Origin: Gayadomonas joobiniege G7
GTDB lineage: Bacteria > Pseudomonadota > Gammaproteobacteria > Enterobacterales > Alteromonadaceae
DNA: 64,000 nt
Assembly: GCF_000300815.1 (NCBI RefSeq)
Contig: NZ_AMRX01000003.1
Coordinates: forward strand, 62,001 to 126,000
Direction: 5' to 3'
How positions within the stretch are numbered: the stretch's first letter is position 1; the number at the start of each line of letters is the position of its first letter. Below are positions 28,649 through 37,407 of this stretch, in pieces. The notes under the pieces were generated by a model that worked only from the letters and a program-made list of their open reading frames with translations, searched no databases and was not told the DNA's origin. A program made the translations under genes and the position numbers.

Positions 28649-29881
28649 ATGTCTAAAACATTAGAGAAAAATTTGGTTGTAGGTTTAGATGTTGGCACAA
28701 CAAACGTAGTGGCTGTTGTGGGCGAGATCCTGCCGGATGATACCATTAATGTTATTGGGGTTGGTTCACACCCATCTCAGGGCATGGATAAAGGTGGTGT
28801 GAATAATATCACTATGGTTACTCATTCAATCAAACAGGCCATTAGTGAAGCTGAATTAATGTCTGGGTGTCAGATCTCGTCGGTTTATTTAGCAATATCA
28901 GGCAAACATATTAAATGTCAAAACGAAAATGGCATGGTGCCCATTCATGAGCACGAAGTGACCAGTGAGGATGTTGATAACGTCATACACACGGCTAAAT
29001 CTGTTCCGCTGCCGGCGGAGCGTATGGTTTTACATGTATTACCACAAGAGTTTTGTGTTGATATTCAAGAAGGTATTAAAAGTCCTATCGGCATGTCTGG
29101 GGTGCGTTTGTCCGCGCAGGTTCACTTAGTCACTTGCGCCAATGATATGGCTAATAATTTAATTAAATGTGTTAAACATTGCGGCTTAAAAGTAGATGCT
29201 TTGGTGTCTTCCTCGCTTGCTTCCAGTTTAGCGGTATTAACAGAAGATGAAAAAGAGCTTGGTGTGTGTGTTGCTGATATTGGTGGTGGCACTATCGACC
29301 TAGTGGTCTATGCCGGTGGTGGTATTCGCCATAGTTCTGTGATCCCAGTCGCTGGGAATCAGGTGACCAAAGATATTGCGCAAATTTTCATCACTCCATT
29401 GGGGCACGCCGAAGAGTTAAAAATAAAATATGCGTGTGCACAGCGAAACTTGGTGAGCTTAGAAGAAAATATTGAAGTACACAGTGTGGGCGGACGACCA
29501 GCAAGAAGTTTGTCGCGCCACACATTAGCCGAAGTTGTTGAGCCTAGGTATCAAGAACTATATGAGTTAATTCAGAAAGATGTAGAAAAAAGCAGCTGGG
29601 ATGATCAAATTGCAGCTGGCGTAGTTTTAACGGGCGGCACCGGCAAAATGGAAGGTGCGCTTGAACTGGCTGAGGAAATATTTCAAGTGCCAGTTCGCCT
29701 GGGTAGTCCAATTGGTATAAAAGGATTAACCGAATATACGGACGATCCTGCTTATGCCACAGTGATTGGATTATTACATTATGGGAAAGAAAACTTGAAA
29801 GAGGGTCTCAGTCAGGATGAGACGCAGTCCGTCAAAGGTGTTTTTCAGCTTTTAAAAAGCTGGTTTAAAGGTGAATTTTAA
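28649..29881 (+). CDS. ftsA: Cell division protein FtsA
   Basis: FtsA is the actin-like membrane tether of the Z ring. From the ATG at 28649 the protein has 410 residues, beginning SKTLEKNLVVGLDVGTTNVV, the phosphate-1 motif. The 1C domain follows, then VCVADIGGGTIDLVVYAGGG near residues 208-227 (phosphate-2) and AAGVVLTGGTGKMEGALELA (adenosine motif). The C-terminal FQLLKSWFKGEF is the amphipathic membrane-targeting helix. A TTG at 28637 would add four residues but does not fit the family start. It sits 30 bases before ftsZ. Confidence 0.97.
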   Translation: MSKTLEKNLVVGLDVGTTNVVAVVGEILPDDTINVIGVGSHPSQGMDKGGVNNITMVTHSIKQAISEAELMSGCQISSVYLAISGKHIKCQNENGMVPIHEHEVTSEDVDNVIHTAKSVPLPAERMVLHVLPQEFCVDIQEGIKSPIGMSGVRLSAQVHLVTCANDMANNLIKCVKHCGLKVDALVSSSLASSLAVLTEDEKELGVCVADIGGGTIDLVVYAGGGIRHSSVIPVAGNQVTKDIAQIFITPLGHAEELKIKYACAQRNLVSLEENIEVHSVGGRPARSLSRHTLAEVVEPRYQELYELIQKDVEKSSWDDQIAAGVVLTGGTGKMEGALELAEEIFQVPVRLGSPIGIKGLTEYTDDPAYATVIGLLHYGKENLKEGLSQDETQSVKGVFQLLKSWFKGEF

Positions 29882-29911
29882 TTTTAACTGCAGGTGCAAG
29901 AGGTAAATATA

Positions 29912-31072
29912 ATGTTTGATATTATGAGCGAGCATAATGACGAAGCAGTCATTAAAGTAATTGGGGTCGGCGGTGGCGGTGGTAACGCCGTTGAGCATAT
30001 GGTTCATCACAGCATCGAAGGGGTTGAGTTTGTCGCTGCCAACACAGACGCGCAAGCATTGCGAGCTTCTTCTGCGGGAATGACAATTCAGCTGGGTCGC
30101 GATGTGACCAAAGGCTTGGGAGCAGGTGCCAATCCTGAGATCGGTCGTAAATCAGCTGAAGAAGATCGTCAGGTGATCGAAGAAGCGATTCGTGGTGCAG
30201 ATATGGTCTTTATTGCGGCTGGCATGGGCGGCGGTACTGGCACAGGTGCAGCGCCAGTGGTTGCGGAAATCGCTCGTGAAATGGGCATTTTAACTGTCGC
30301 TGTAGTGACTAAACCTTTCCCATTTGAAGGCAAAAAGCGAATGGCTTACGCCGAAGCCGGTATTGAAGAGCTTGCCCGTAATGTCGACTCGTTGATCACT
30401 ATTCCCAATGACAAATTATTAAAAGTATTGGGTAAAGGCACCAGCTTGTTGGATGCTTTTAAAGCGGCTAATAATGTTTTGCAAGGGGCAGTACAAGGTA
30501 TTGCAGAGTTAATTACCCGTCCAGGTTTGATCAATGTGGATTTTGCTGACGTAAAAACGGTTATGTCGGAGATGGGCACAGCCATGATGGGCACTGGTGT
30601 CGCACGCGGTGAAGATAGAGCTGAAGAAGCAGCAGAAGCCGCGATATCTAGCCCACTGTTGGAGGATGTAGATCTAGCGGGTGCTCGTGGTATTTTGGTT
30701 AATATCACTGCTGGTATGGATATTAGTATCGAAGAATTTGAAATCGTTGGTAATGCAGTTAAAGCTTTTGCCTCAGAAAATGCCACAGTTGTTGTGGGTG
30801 CGGTGATTGATGCCGAAATGAGCGAAGAGCTAAGGGTGACCGTTGTGGCTACTGGTATCGGTGATGCTAAACCTGATATTTCTCTGGTGCCTAACTCACG
30901 TCCGCAGCAAACCGCAGCGCATTACGGCACTACAGATGCTTCCGGTGCGAGCTCACAAGCGGTTGCAGTCGGTGCGGGTAAAGCAGCGATTGAGCCGAGT
31001 GAAGACGTGCAATCAAATAGCGAAGGCACTTATTTAGACATCCCAGCGTTTTTGCGAAAGCAAGCAGATTAG
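29912..31072 (+). CDS. ftsZ: Cell division protein FtsZ
   Basis: FtsZ is the tubulin-like GTPase that forms the division ring. From the ATG at 29912, with AGAGG upstream, the protein is 386 residues and starts [20 protein letters not shown], as in E. coli. A GTG at 29894 would add six residues and is not supported by the family. The GTP-binding [16 protein letters not shown] lies near residues 103-118, the T7 loop with [11 protein letters not shown] near residues 202-212. A low-complexity linker follows, and the C-terminal [13 protein letters not shown] is the peptide that binds FtsA and ZipA. It is the last dcw gene. Confidence 0.98.
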   Translation: MFDIMSEHNDEAVIKVIGVGGGGGNAVEHMVHHSIEGVEFVAANTDAQALRASSAGMTIQLGRDVTKGLGAGANPEIGRKSAEEDRQVIEEAIRGADMVFIAAGMGGGTGTGAAPVVAEIAREMGILTVAVVTKPFPFEGKKRMAYAEAGIEELARNVDSLITIPNDKLLKVLGKGTSLLDAFKAANNVLQGAVQGIAELITRPGLINVDFADVKTVMSEMGTAMMGTGVARGEDRAEEAAEAAISSPLLEDVDLAGARGILVNITAGMDISIEEFEIVGNAVKAFASENATVVVGAVIDAEMSEELRVTVVATGIGDAKPDISLVPNSRPQQTAAHYGTTDASGASSQAVAVGAGKAAIEPSEDVQSNSEGTYLDIPAFLRKQAD

Positions 31073-31123
31073 GCAGTTTTTTGTGGTTTAGCTAACAAAA
31101 ACTAAGTGAATATCTATTGTTGC

Positions 31124-31152
31124 TTTTGAAAAAAGCAGCAAACTGGTATGAT
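31124..31152 (+). promoter_or_regulatory. Candidate lpxC promoter
   Basis: TATGAT (31147-31152) is preceded by TGG, giving an extended -10 (TGn-TATGAT). A T-rich TTTTGA/TTTGAA -35 lies 16-17 bases upstream (31124-31130). It is located 50 bases before the lpxC start, in the 129-base gap after ftsZ. Confidence 0.5.
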
Positions 31153-31201
31153 CTGTCTTCGCATTCCCGAAACATACGTGTTTTGAGCTAGGAGAAATTA
31201 A

Positions 31202-32113
31202 ATGATTAAACAGCGCACACTTAAACAAAGTGTCAGTACACTGGGTGTTGGCCTGCACCGCGGCGAAAAAGTTAAACTAACGATGCGTCCCGCACCTGCA
31301 AATACTGGGATCGTATTTAGACGAGTTGACTTAAATCCCGTGGTTGATATGCCTGTTTCACCTCAGGCAGTAACAGACACCACTATGTGTACTTGTATGA
31401 CAAATGAAAATGGTGTCGCTGTTTCAACTGTTGAGCATTTAATGTCTGCTTTAGCGGGATTAGGGATTGATAATGTGATCATTGAGCTGACAGCCAATGA
31501 AGTCCCTATTGTTGACGGCAGTGCGAGTCCTTTCATCTTGTTAATAGAAGAAGCTGGCATAGAAGAGCTTTCTGCCAATAAAAAGTTTATCCGTATCGAC
31601 AAACCGATACGGGTTGAAGCTGACGACAAATGGGCCGAAATATTACCGTACCCTGGTTATAAATTTGATTTTAAAGTCGAATTTCCGCATCCAGCGATCG
31701 CGGCAACACGCCAGCATGTTAACTTTGAGTTTTCTAGCCAAAACTTTATCAATGAGGTCAGCCGAGCACGTACTTTTGGTTTTATGAAAGATTTTGAATA
31801 TTTACGGGCGAATAATTTAGCACTTGGGGCCAACTTTGATAACGCCGTTGTATTAGATGAGTTTCAGGTACTAAACGCAAATGGCCTTCGTTATGACGAT
31901 GAATTTGTCATGCATAAAATATTAGATGCCGTAGGCGATTTGTACATGAGTGGTCAAGCTTTGTTAGGTGAAGTTAGAGCTTTTAAAACAGGGCATGCGT
32001 TGAATAACCAGCTATTGAGAGAAATTTTAACGCAAACAGATTGTTGGAGCTTAGTTGAGTTTGAATCCACTGAGCAGGCTCCGTTAGAGTTTCTTGCCGT
32101 TGAACCCGCTTAA
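31202..32113 (+). CDS. lpxC: UDP-3-O-acyl-N-acetylglucosamine deacetylase
   Basis: LpxC performs the committed step of lipid A synthesis, a zinc-dependent deacetylation. The 303-residue protein begins IKQRTLKQSVSTLGVGLHRG. Zinc-site motifs are VSTVEHLMSALAG near residues 75-87 (first His) and EFVMHKILDAVGDLYMSG near residues 235-252 (HKxxD, His and Asp ligands plus Lys). A further His lies in FKTGHALNNQLLRE. A strong AGGAGA ribosome binding site precedes the ATG. It follows ftsZ as in most gammaproteobacteria, and a perfect hairpin terminator at 32147-32170 lies behind it, inside dciA. Confidence 0.98.
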   Translation: MIKQRTLKQSVSTLGVGLHRGEKVKLTMRPAPANTGIVFRRVDLNPVVDMPVSPQAVTDTTMCTCMTNENGVAVSTVEHLMSALAGLGIDNVIIELTANEVPIVDGSASPFILLIEEAGIEELSANKKFIRIDKPIRVEADDKWAEILPYPGYKFDFKVEFPHPAIAATRQHVNFEFSSQNFINEVSRARTFGFMKDFEYLRANNLALGANFDNAVVLDEFQVLNANGLRYDDEFVMHKILDAVGDLYMSGQALLGEVRAFKTGHALNNQLLREILTQTDCWSLVEFESTEQAPLEFLAVEPA

Positions 32114-32127
32114 ATAAAACACTGAAC

Positions 32128-32586
32128 TTAATTACTTTTTTTATCTAAAAGGCGCTCTAAAGCGCCTTTTAACTCTTCTGGCGCTGTTGCTAAAAAATCC
32201 TCTAAATGCTGTCGACTGCGGGCCGATAACTGATTTTTTAGTTTGCGTTCTGGTGTGGGTTGAGCAGTGTTATAGCGTTGCTGACTGACAGGTTTAACCG
32301 AACATTTAATGCTGATAAGCTGAGGGTTATTTTTACGCAATTGGCTGATTAATTGGCTTCGCTGTCTGTTTAAAACCAATAGTTGGGTGGCAGTTGGCAC
32401 AGTTAGTTCTAATAAACCTTGTTTGAAGCCCTCAATGCTAACTTGTTTATGTAGATTTTCAGGTAAGTAAAGTTCTAGCTCATTAGAAAGCTCGCTGTTA
32501 TACTCATTGTTTATTTTTTGAGAGCTGGCTTGTTCTGGCCATTTTTCTCGCATTATTTGTTTTAAATTTTTCGGTCTGGGGCGCAT
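32128..32586 (-). CDS. dciA: DciA-type DUF721 protein (replicative helicase operator)
   Basis: A 152-residue protein of the DUF721 family; DciA members load the replicative helicase DnaB in bacteria that lack DnaC or DnaI. The start MRPRPKNLKQIM and the small beta-alpha domain with LELYLPENLHKQVSIEGFKQ and LLELTVPTATQLLVLNRQRS are typical, followed by a basic, probably disordered C-terminal half. Position between lpxC and secA on the opposite strand is common in gammaproteobacteria. Its start is only 11 bases from the divergent peptidase gene. Its C-terminal codons contain the lpxC terminator. Confidence 0.83.
   Translation of the reverse strand: MRPRPKNLKQIMREKWPEQASSQKINNEYNSELSNELELYLPENLHKQVSIEGFKQGLLELTVPTATQLLVLNRQRSQLISQLRKNNPQLISIKCSVKPVSQQRYNTAQPTPERKLKNQLSARSRQHLEDFLATAPEELKGALERLLDKKSN
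32147..32170. terminator. Bidirectional intrinsic terminator within the dciA 3' end
   Basis: AAAAGGCGCT (32147-32156) and AGCGCCTTTT (32161-32170) form a perfect ten-pair stem with a four-base loop. Read on the plus strand it ends lpxC transcription with a TTTT from the stem itself; read on the minus strand it is followed by a T/A-rich tract and ends dciA. It lies inside the last codons of dciA (stop at 32128). Confidence 0.75.
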
Positions 32587-32597
32587 CTTTAACTTTT

Positions 32598-33527
32598 ATG
32601 TCTATAAAACTAATATACTCAGGACGCAACCAAATAGTTCACATTGATCTGAGTAAAAAACAATTATTTTTAATGTTGTTGTCTGTGGCTGCTTTAATGC
32701 TGGTTTTAGTGTACAGCGTAAATCAATATTTAACTACGAATGAAACATTATTAAATCCTATCGAGCAGCCTCTGCAGCAAGTCAAGGCGCAAAAAACAGA
32801 GTTAAATCTGTTAAAGTCGAATACCTTGGCAGAACTTGCCGCAATAAAACTTAAACTAAGTGAACTGCAAAGTTATGCGATACGTATGAACGCGCTAGGT
32901 GCAAAACTGGTTGATGAATCTGATTTAAATCCAGCAGAATTTGATTTTACTCAGCCATCGGCAATCGGCGGGCCAGCGAGTGAATCAGTTGATTGGATTG
33001 CAGAGTTGGATATCGATCATGAATTGCTGACACAAATGGATACTTTAATGAGTAAGTATCAAAAACAAGAGCAGCAGTTAAGCTTGTTAGAGTCTTTATT
33101 ATTAAACCAAAATATCAGCGATGAAATTTATATTAGTGGCAGACCTATAAAATCGGGTTGGTTGTCCTCATATTATGGTTTACGCAAAGATCCGTTTAAT
33201 GGAATGCCCGCTATGCACAAAGGTTTAGACTTTGCAGGCAAAAATGGCAGTCCAATTATATCCACAGGGGCTGGTATCGTAACTTTTGCCGGTGAACGTT
33301 ATGGATATGGTAAACTGATCGAAATTGATCATGGCCAAGGACTAAAAACCCGGTATGGCCACAATCAAGAGATCCTGGTGTCGGTTGGTGATGTTGTCAA
33401 CAAAGGCACCCAGATAGGTGTAATGGGGTCGACCGGGCGCTCGACTGGGCCGCACGTCCATTACGAAATATTACGCCATGGAAAACAGATAGATCCGTTG
33501 AAATATGTCTATCGTCGTGCAAAATAA
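32598..33527 (+). CDS. M23-family metallopeptidase, membrane anchored
   Basis: A 309-residue protein with an N-terminal membrane segment (LFLMLLSVAALMLVLVYSV near residues 23-41), a periplasmic coiled-coil region up to about residue 180 and a C-terminal LytM/M23 domain. The zinc motifs are complete: HKGLDFAG (HxxxD, His near residue 209), the RYGHN segment, and TGPHVHYEI near residues 290-298 (HxH). It should therefore be an active peptidoglycan endopeptidase rather than an EnvC-like activator. It occupies the position where enterobacteria carry secM, between lpxC and secA. A role in daughter-cell separation is inferred from the context only. Confidence 0.9.
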   Translation: MSIKLIYSGRNQIVHIDLSKKQLFLMLLSVAALMLVLVYSVNQYLTTNETLLNPIEQPLQQVKAQKTELNLLKSNTLAELAAIKLKLSELQSYAIRMNALGAKLVDESDLNPAEFDFTQPSAIGGPASESVDWIAELDIDHELLTQMDTLMSKYQKQEQQLSLLESLLLNQNISDEIYISGRPIKSGWLSSYYGLRKDPFNGMPAMHKGLDFAGKNGSPIISTGAGIVTFAGERYGYGKLIEIDHGQGLKTRYGHNQEILVSVGDVVNKGTQIGVMGSTGRSTGPHVHYEILRHGKQIDPLKYVYRRAK

Positions 33528-33582
33528 GCAAACTATTTAACCAGGGGACGCACTACCTGCAAAAACAGGTTGGGATAACTGA

Positions 33583-36279
33583 ATGATTACAAAATTACTG
33601 ACATCTATATTTGGCAGCCGCAACGACAGAATGATTAAAAAAATGAATAAAGTTGTGGCCGAAATTAACGCTTTAGAAAAAGATTATGCCGCGCTCAGTG
33701 ATGAAGCGCTAAAAGCTAAAACAGCTGAGTTTAAAAAACAATTAGCTGCAGACGCTACCTTAGATAGCATATTGGTTGAGGCTTTTGCCGTTTGTCGTGA
33801 AGCGTCAAAACGAGTGTTAGGTATGCGTCACTTTGATGTTCAGTTGCTCGGGGGTATGGTGCTGCATCAAGGTAAAATTGCCGAAATGCGTACAGGTGAA
33901 GGTAAAACTTTAACGGCAACTTTACCGACCTACTTAAATGCTCTGGCTGGTTCAGTCCACGTAGTAACAGTGAATGATTACCTAGCGATGCGGGATGCAA
34001 ACTGGAGCCGACCATTATTTGAATTTTTAGGATTAACCGTTGGTTGCAATATTCCAGGTTTAAGTCAGGTTGAAAAACGCGAGGCTTATGGCTCAGATAT
34101 TGTTTATGGTACTAACAATGAATTTGGCTTTGATTACCTGCGTGACAATATGGCGTTTAGTCCTGAAGAGCGTGTACAAAGCGAATTGCATTTTGCTGTT
34201 GTAGATGAAGTTGACTCAATTTTAATTGACGAAGCAAGAACACCACTGATTATTTCTGGTCCCGCTGAGGATAGCTCTGCACTCTATCAACAGATTAATC
34301 AGGTTGTGCCTATGTTGGAGCGGGCTGATAAAGAGGACACAGAAGAAGCAGAGAGCGAAGGGCATTTTACCATTGACGAAAAGTCAAAACAGGTGCACCT
34401 AACTGAAAAAGGTCAGGTGAAAGTCGAAGAGCTTTTAATTGAGCGCAAAGTGCTTCAAGAAGGCGACTCTTTATACAATGCTGCTAATATTGGACTTGTT
34501 GCGCATATTAATGCCGCATTAAGAGCTCATACTCTATATCACAAAGACGTTGATTATTTAGTAAAAGATGGTCAAATCGTCATTGTTGATGAGCATACAG
34601 GCCGCTCAATGGAAGGCCGCCGTTGGTCAGAAGGTTTGCACCAAGCCATCGAAGCAAAAGAAGGAGTGCAAATTCAAAACGAAAACCAAACACTGGCTTC
34701 AATTACTTTCCAGAACTACTTCCGATTATATAAAAAGCTATCTGGCATGACAGGGACGGCAGATACCGAAGCTTTTGAATTTAATTTTATTTATGGTTTA
34801 GAAACCCTCATTTTGCCAACCAATAAACCAATGATCCGTAAAGACTACCCTGATCTTGTGTATTTAACGGCAGAAGAAAAATATCAGGCCATTGTGGAAG
34901 ACATTAAAGCCGTTGTTGAGCAAAACAGACCTGTGCTTGTGGGCACAGTTTCAATTGAAAACTCTGAGCTTATCTCGGCTTTTTTGAAAAAGAACAAAGT
35001 TAAACACCAAGTTTTAAACGCAAAATATCATGCTAAAGAAGCGGATATTATTGCGTTAGCCGGTCGTCCGGGTGCTGTAACTATTGCGACTAATATGGCC
35101 GGTCGTGGTACTGATATTGTATTGGGCGGTAACCCTGATATTGAACTGGCACAGTTAAAAAATCCAACCGAAGAGCAAGTGGCTAAAGTAAAAGAAGATT
35201 GGAAAGCTCGCCATGATGCTGTGGTTGAAGCGGGTGGTTTACACATCATTGGTACAGAGCGTCATGAATCTAGACGGATTGATAACCAGTTGCGTGGTCG
35301 TGCCGGCCGTCAAGGCGATCCAGGGTCTTCGCGTTTCTTCTTATCTATGGAAGATTCGCTCATGCGTATCTTCGCCAGCGATAGAGTATCTGGGTTAATG
35401 AAAAAACTGGGCATGGAAAAAGGCGAAGCCATTGAACATCCTTGGGTAACCAAAGCGATTGAGAATGCCCAGCGTAAAGTTGAAGCGCGTAACTTTGATA
35501 TCCGCAAACAGTTATTGGAATACGATGATGTAGCGAATGACCAGCGTAAAGTGGTCTATCAGCAGCGCAATGAGCTAATGAACGAATCAGACATCAGTGA
35601 AACCATTACTGCAATTCGTGCCGACGTTATCGAAAGCACTATTGATGCTTACGTACCTCGTCAGTCAGTTGAAGAGATGTGGGATATAGACGGACTAACC
35701 GAACGCTTAAAACATGATTTAGCACTAGAGCTACCTATTCAACAGTGGTTAGACGAAGATAAAAAACTAGATGATGAAAAGCTTCGTGAACGTATTCGAG
35801 AAGAATTTGATCAAGCTTATAAAGAAAAAGAAGCAGCCGTTGGTGCGCCTGTACTGCGTCATTTTGAAAAAGCCATTATGTTGCAAACCTTGGATAGCCA
35901 TTGGAAAGAGCATTTGGCTGCCATGGATCATTTACGTCAAGGGATTCATTTACGGGGTTATGCTCAAAAAAATCCAAAACAAGAATATAAAAGAGAGTCG
36001 TTTGAGCTTTTCTCTAATATGCTTGAAACATTAAAACAAGAAGTGGTAGGCATACTGTCAAAGGTTAGAGTGCGCGAAGAGTCAGATGTTGAAGCGGTTG
36101 AAGCCAAACGCCGAGAGAGTGAAGCTGCGCCTAAGCAGTACCAGCATGCCGAAGACAAGCCGTTAGAAAACAACAAAGGGCAAGCCGTTGTTCGCGAAGG
36201 CCGTAAAGTCGGAAGAAATGAACCTTGTCCTTGTGGTTCGGGCGAAAAATATAAAAACTGCTGCGGTAAATTAAGTTAA
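33583..36279 (+). CDS. secA: Protein translocase ATPase SecA
   Basis: SecA drives preproteins through SecYEG. The 898-residue length is standard. Walker A is [15 protein letters not shown] near residues 103-117, DEAD-like [18 protein letters not shown] near residues 206-223, and the helicase motifs [28 protein letters not shown] and [18 protein letters not shown] follow in order. The C-terminal [20 protein letters not shown] is the zinc-binding SecB-interaction tail, with three Cys and a fourth in CC. No SecM-like arrest peptide precedes it; the 55-base leader contains ACCTG/CAGGT, a small hairpin with a possible role in translation. Confidence 0.98.
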   Translation: MITKLLTSIFGSRNDRMIKKMNKVVAEINALEKDYAALSDEALKAKTAEFKKQLAADATLDSILVEAFAVCREASKRVLGMRHFDVQLLGGMVLHQGKIAEMRTGEGKTLTATLPTYLNALAGSVHVVTVNDYLAMRDANWSRPLFEFLGLTVGCNIPGLSQVEKREAYGSDIVYGTNNEFGFDYLRDNMAFSPEERVQSELHFAVVDEVDSILIDEARTPLIISGPAEDSSALYQQINQVVPMLERADKEDTEEAESEGHFTIDEKSKQVHLTEKGQVKVEELLIERKVLQEGDSLYNAANIGLVAHINAALRAHTLYHKDVDYLVKDGQIVIVDEHTGRSMEGRRWSEGLHQAIEAKEGVQIQNENQTLASITFQNYFRLYKKLSGMTGTADTEAFEFNFIYGLETLILPTNKPMIRKDYPDLVYLTAEEKYQAIVEDIKAVVEQNRPVLVGTVSIENSELISAFLKKNKVKHQVLNAKYHAKEADIIALAGRPGAVTIATNMAGRGTDIVLGGNPDIELAQLKNPTEEQVAKVKEDWKARHDAVVEAGGLHIIGTERHESRRIDNQLRGRAGRQGDPGSSRFFLSMEDSLMRIFASDRVSGLMKKLGMEKGEAIEHPWVTKAIENAQRKVEARNFDIRKQLLEYDDVANDQRKVVYQQRNELMNESDISETITAIRADVIESTIDAYVPRQSVEEMWDIDGLTERLKHDLALELPIQQWLDEDKKLDDEKLRERIREEFDQAYKEKEAAVGAPVLRHFEKAIMLQTLDSHWKEHLAAMDHLRQGIHLRGYAQKNPKQEYKRESFELFSNMLETLKQEVVGILSKVRVREESDVEAVEAKRRESEAAPKQYQHAEDKPLENNKGQAVVREGRKVGRNEPCPCGSGEKYKNCCGKLS

Positions 36280-36678
36280 ATGAAACAAGTGCATGTAGCG
36301 GTCGCGGTAGTTTTTAATCGCGACCAACAAATTTTAATTGCAAAACGGGCTGATCATCAGCATCAAGGCGGATTTTGGGAGTTCCCAGGCGGTAAAGTAG
36401 AAGCGGATGAAAACGTAACAACAGCCCTTAAAAGGGAGTTGCTCGAAGAATGCGGTATTGAATTAGCCGACTGTCAGCCATTAATTAAAATTAGCCACGA
36501 CTATGGTGACAAACAAGTTATCTTAGATACTTGGGTTTGTCGCCATTTTAGTGGCCAAGCCAGCGGGAAAGAAGGTCAACCGATTAAATGGGTCAGCCTT
36601 GAGGAGTTGTACGACCACCAGTTTCCGCCAGCTAATTTAGAAATTATTCAAGCCCTCAACAAGCTACCAAAGGCATAG
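36280..36678 (+). CDS. mutT: 8-oxo-dGTP diphosphatase MutT
   Basis: MutT hydrolyses 8-oxo-dGTP and protects against A:T to C:G transversions. The 132-residue protein starts directly after the secA stop codon with no gap. It contains the full Nudix box, GKVEADENVTTALKREL followed by LEECGI, near residues 37-59 (G-x5-E-x7-REU-x-EE-x-GU). The N-terminal VAVAVVFNRDQQILIAKR and the FWEFPGGKVE segment are typical of MutT. The arrangement secA-mutT is the same as in E. coli. Specificity for 8-oxo-dGTP is inferred from sequence similarity and gene order. Confidence 0.95.
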   Translation: MKQVHVAVAVVFNRDQQILIAKRADHQHQGGFWEFPGGKVEADENVTTALKRELLEECGIELADCQPLIKISHDYGDKQVILDTWVCRHFSGQASGKEGQPIKWVSLEELYDHQFPPANLEIIQALNKLPKA

Positions 36679-36895
36679 GTGTTTGCGAATTAATCGCGAC
36701 ACCCCTCTGCAAATAACGCCTGAGTTGATTTACCTGCTTTGTTTTTACTTGCACATCTATCACAAAACACAACTTTTTAAGTAAATCGTTACCCATCTGT
36801 TTTTAACTTCCGTTAAGATAGATGTAAACTGATCTTTTGTTTTGGCTTAACATTAAAAATCAAGACACTGCATAATAAAGGTTGAAGGGATTGAT

Positions 36896-37405
36896 ATGCT
36901 CACACAAATTTTAAAACTTTTTATTGCGCTAAACTCCGAAGACTCACCTAAACAAATTGCTTATGCTTTTGCACTTGGGATGATCATTGGGTTAACGCCA
37001 CTGCTTAGTTTACATAATCTAATTATTTTATTTATTGCATTTTTAGTTCGGGTTCACTTAGGCGCATTTTTTGTGTCTTTTGCGCTCTTTGCAATTGTTG
37101 GAGAACTCGCTGAACAACCCTTTGCGCAAGTGGGGGAGTATTTGTTAACTATGCCAGCGTTAGAGTCTATGTGGCAGTCGTTATATCAATTTACCTTTTT
37201 TAAACTAGCACACTTGCATCATACGCTGACCTTAGGTGGTTTAGTGATTGGCTTAGTGCTGTTTTTTCCGATCGTTTATTTGATTAACTATTTGGTTTTA
37301 GAGTACCGAGTACATGTCATGGCTTACATACTTAAATTACGGGTGGTGCAAATGCTTAAAAGTACCCGAATTTTCCAAATGTACGAGAAGTTACAGGGAG
37401 TATAA
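36896..37405 (+). CDS. TIGR03546-type membrane protein
   Basis: A 169-residue membrane protein that resembles the TIGR03546 family, usually paired with TIGR03545. It shows QIAYAFALGMIIGLTPLLS near residues 21-39, a DUF2062-like hydrophobic block, then two further membrane segments (LGAFFVSFALFAIVGELA and LGGLVIGLVLFFPIVYLIN). No catalytic motif is visible and the function is unknown. The 217-base gap before it shows no clear promoter or terminator. Only two bases separate it from the next gene, so the two are almost certainly made together. Confidence 0.8.
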   Translation: MLTQILKLFIALNSEDSPKQIAYAFALGMIIGLTPLLSLHNLIILFIAFLVRVHLGAFFVSFALFAIVGELAEQPFAQVGEYLLTMPALESMWQSLYQFTFFKLAHLHHTLTLGGLVIGLVLFFPIVYLINYLVLEYRVHVMAYILKLRVVQMLKSTRIFQMYEKLQGV

Positions 37406-37407
37406 CA

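Noticed and set aside
30346-30786. 146-codon open frame antisense to ftsZ
   Set aside because: It is a shadow of the conserved ftsZ frame; its Ser/Ala-rich product has no family features.
33528-33582. secM-like leader peptide before secA
   Set aside because: The 55-base gap has no open frame with an arrest motif; only a small ACCTG/CAGGT hairpin is seen.
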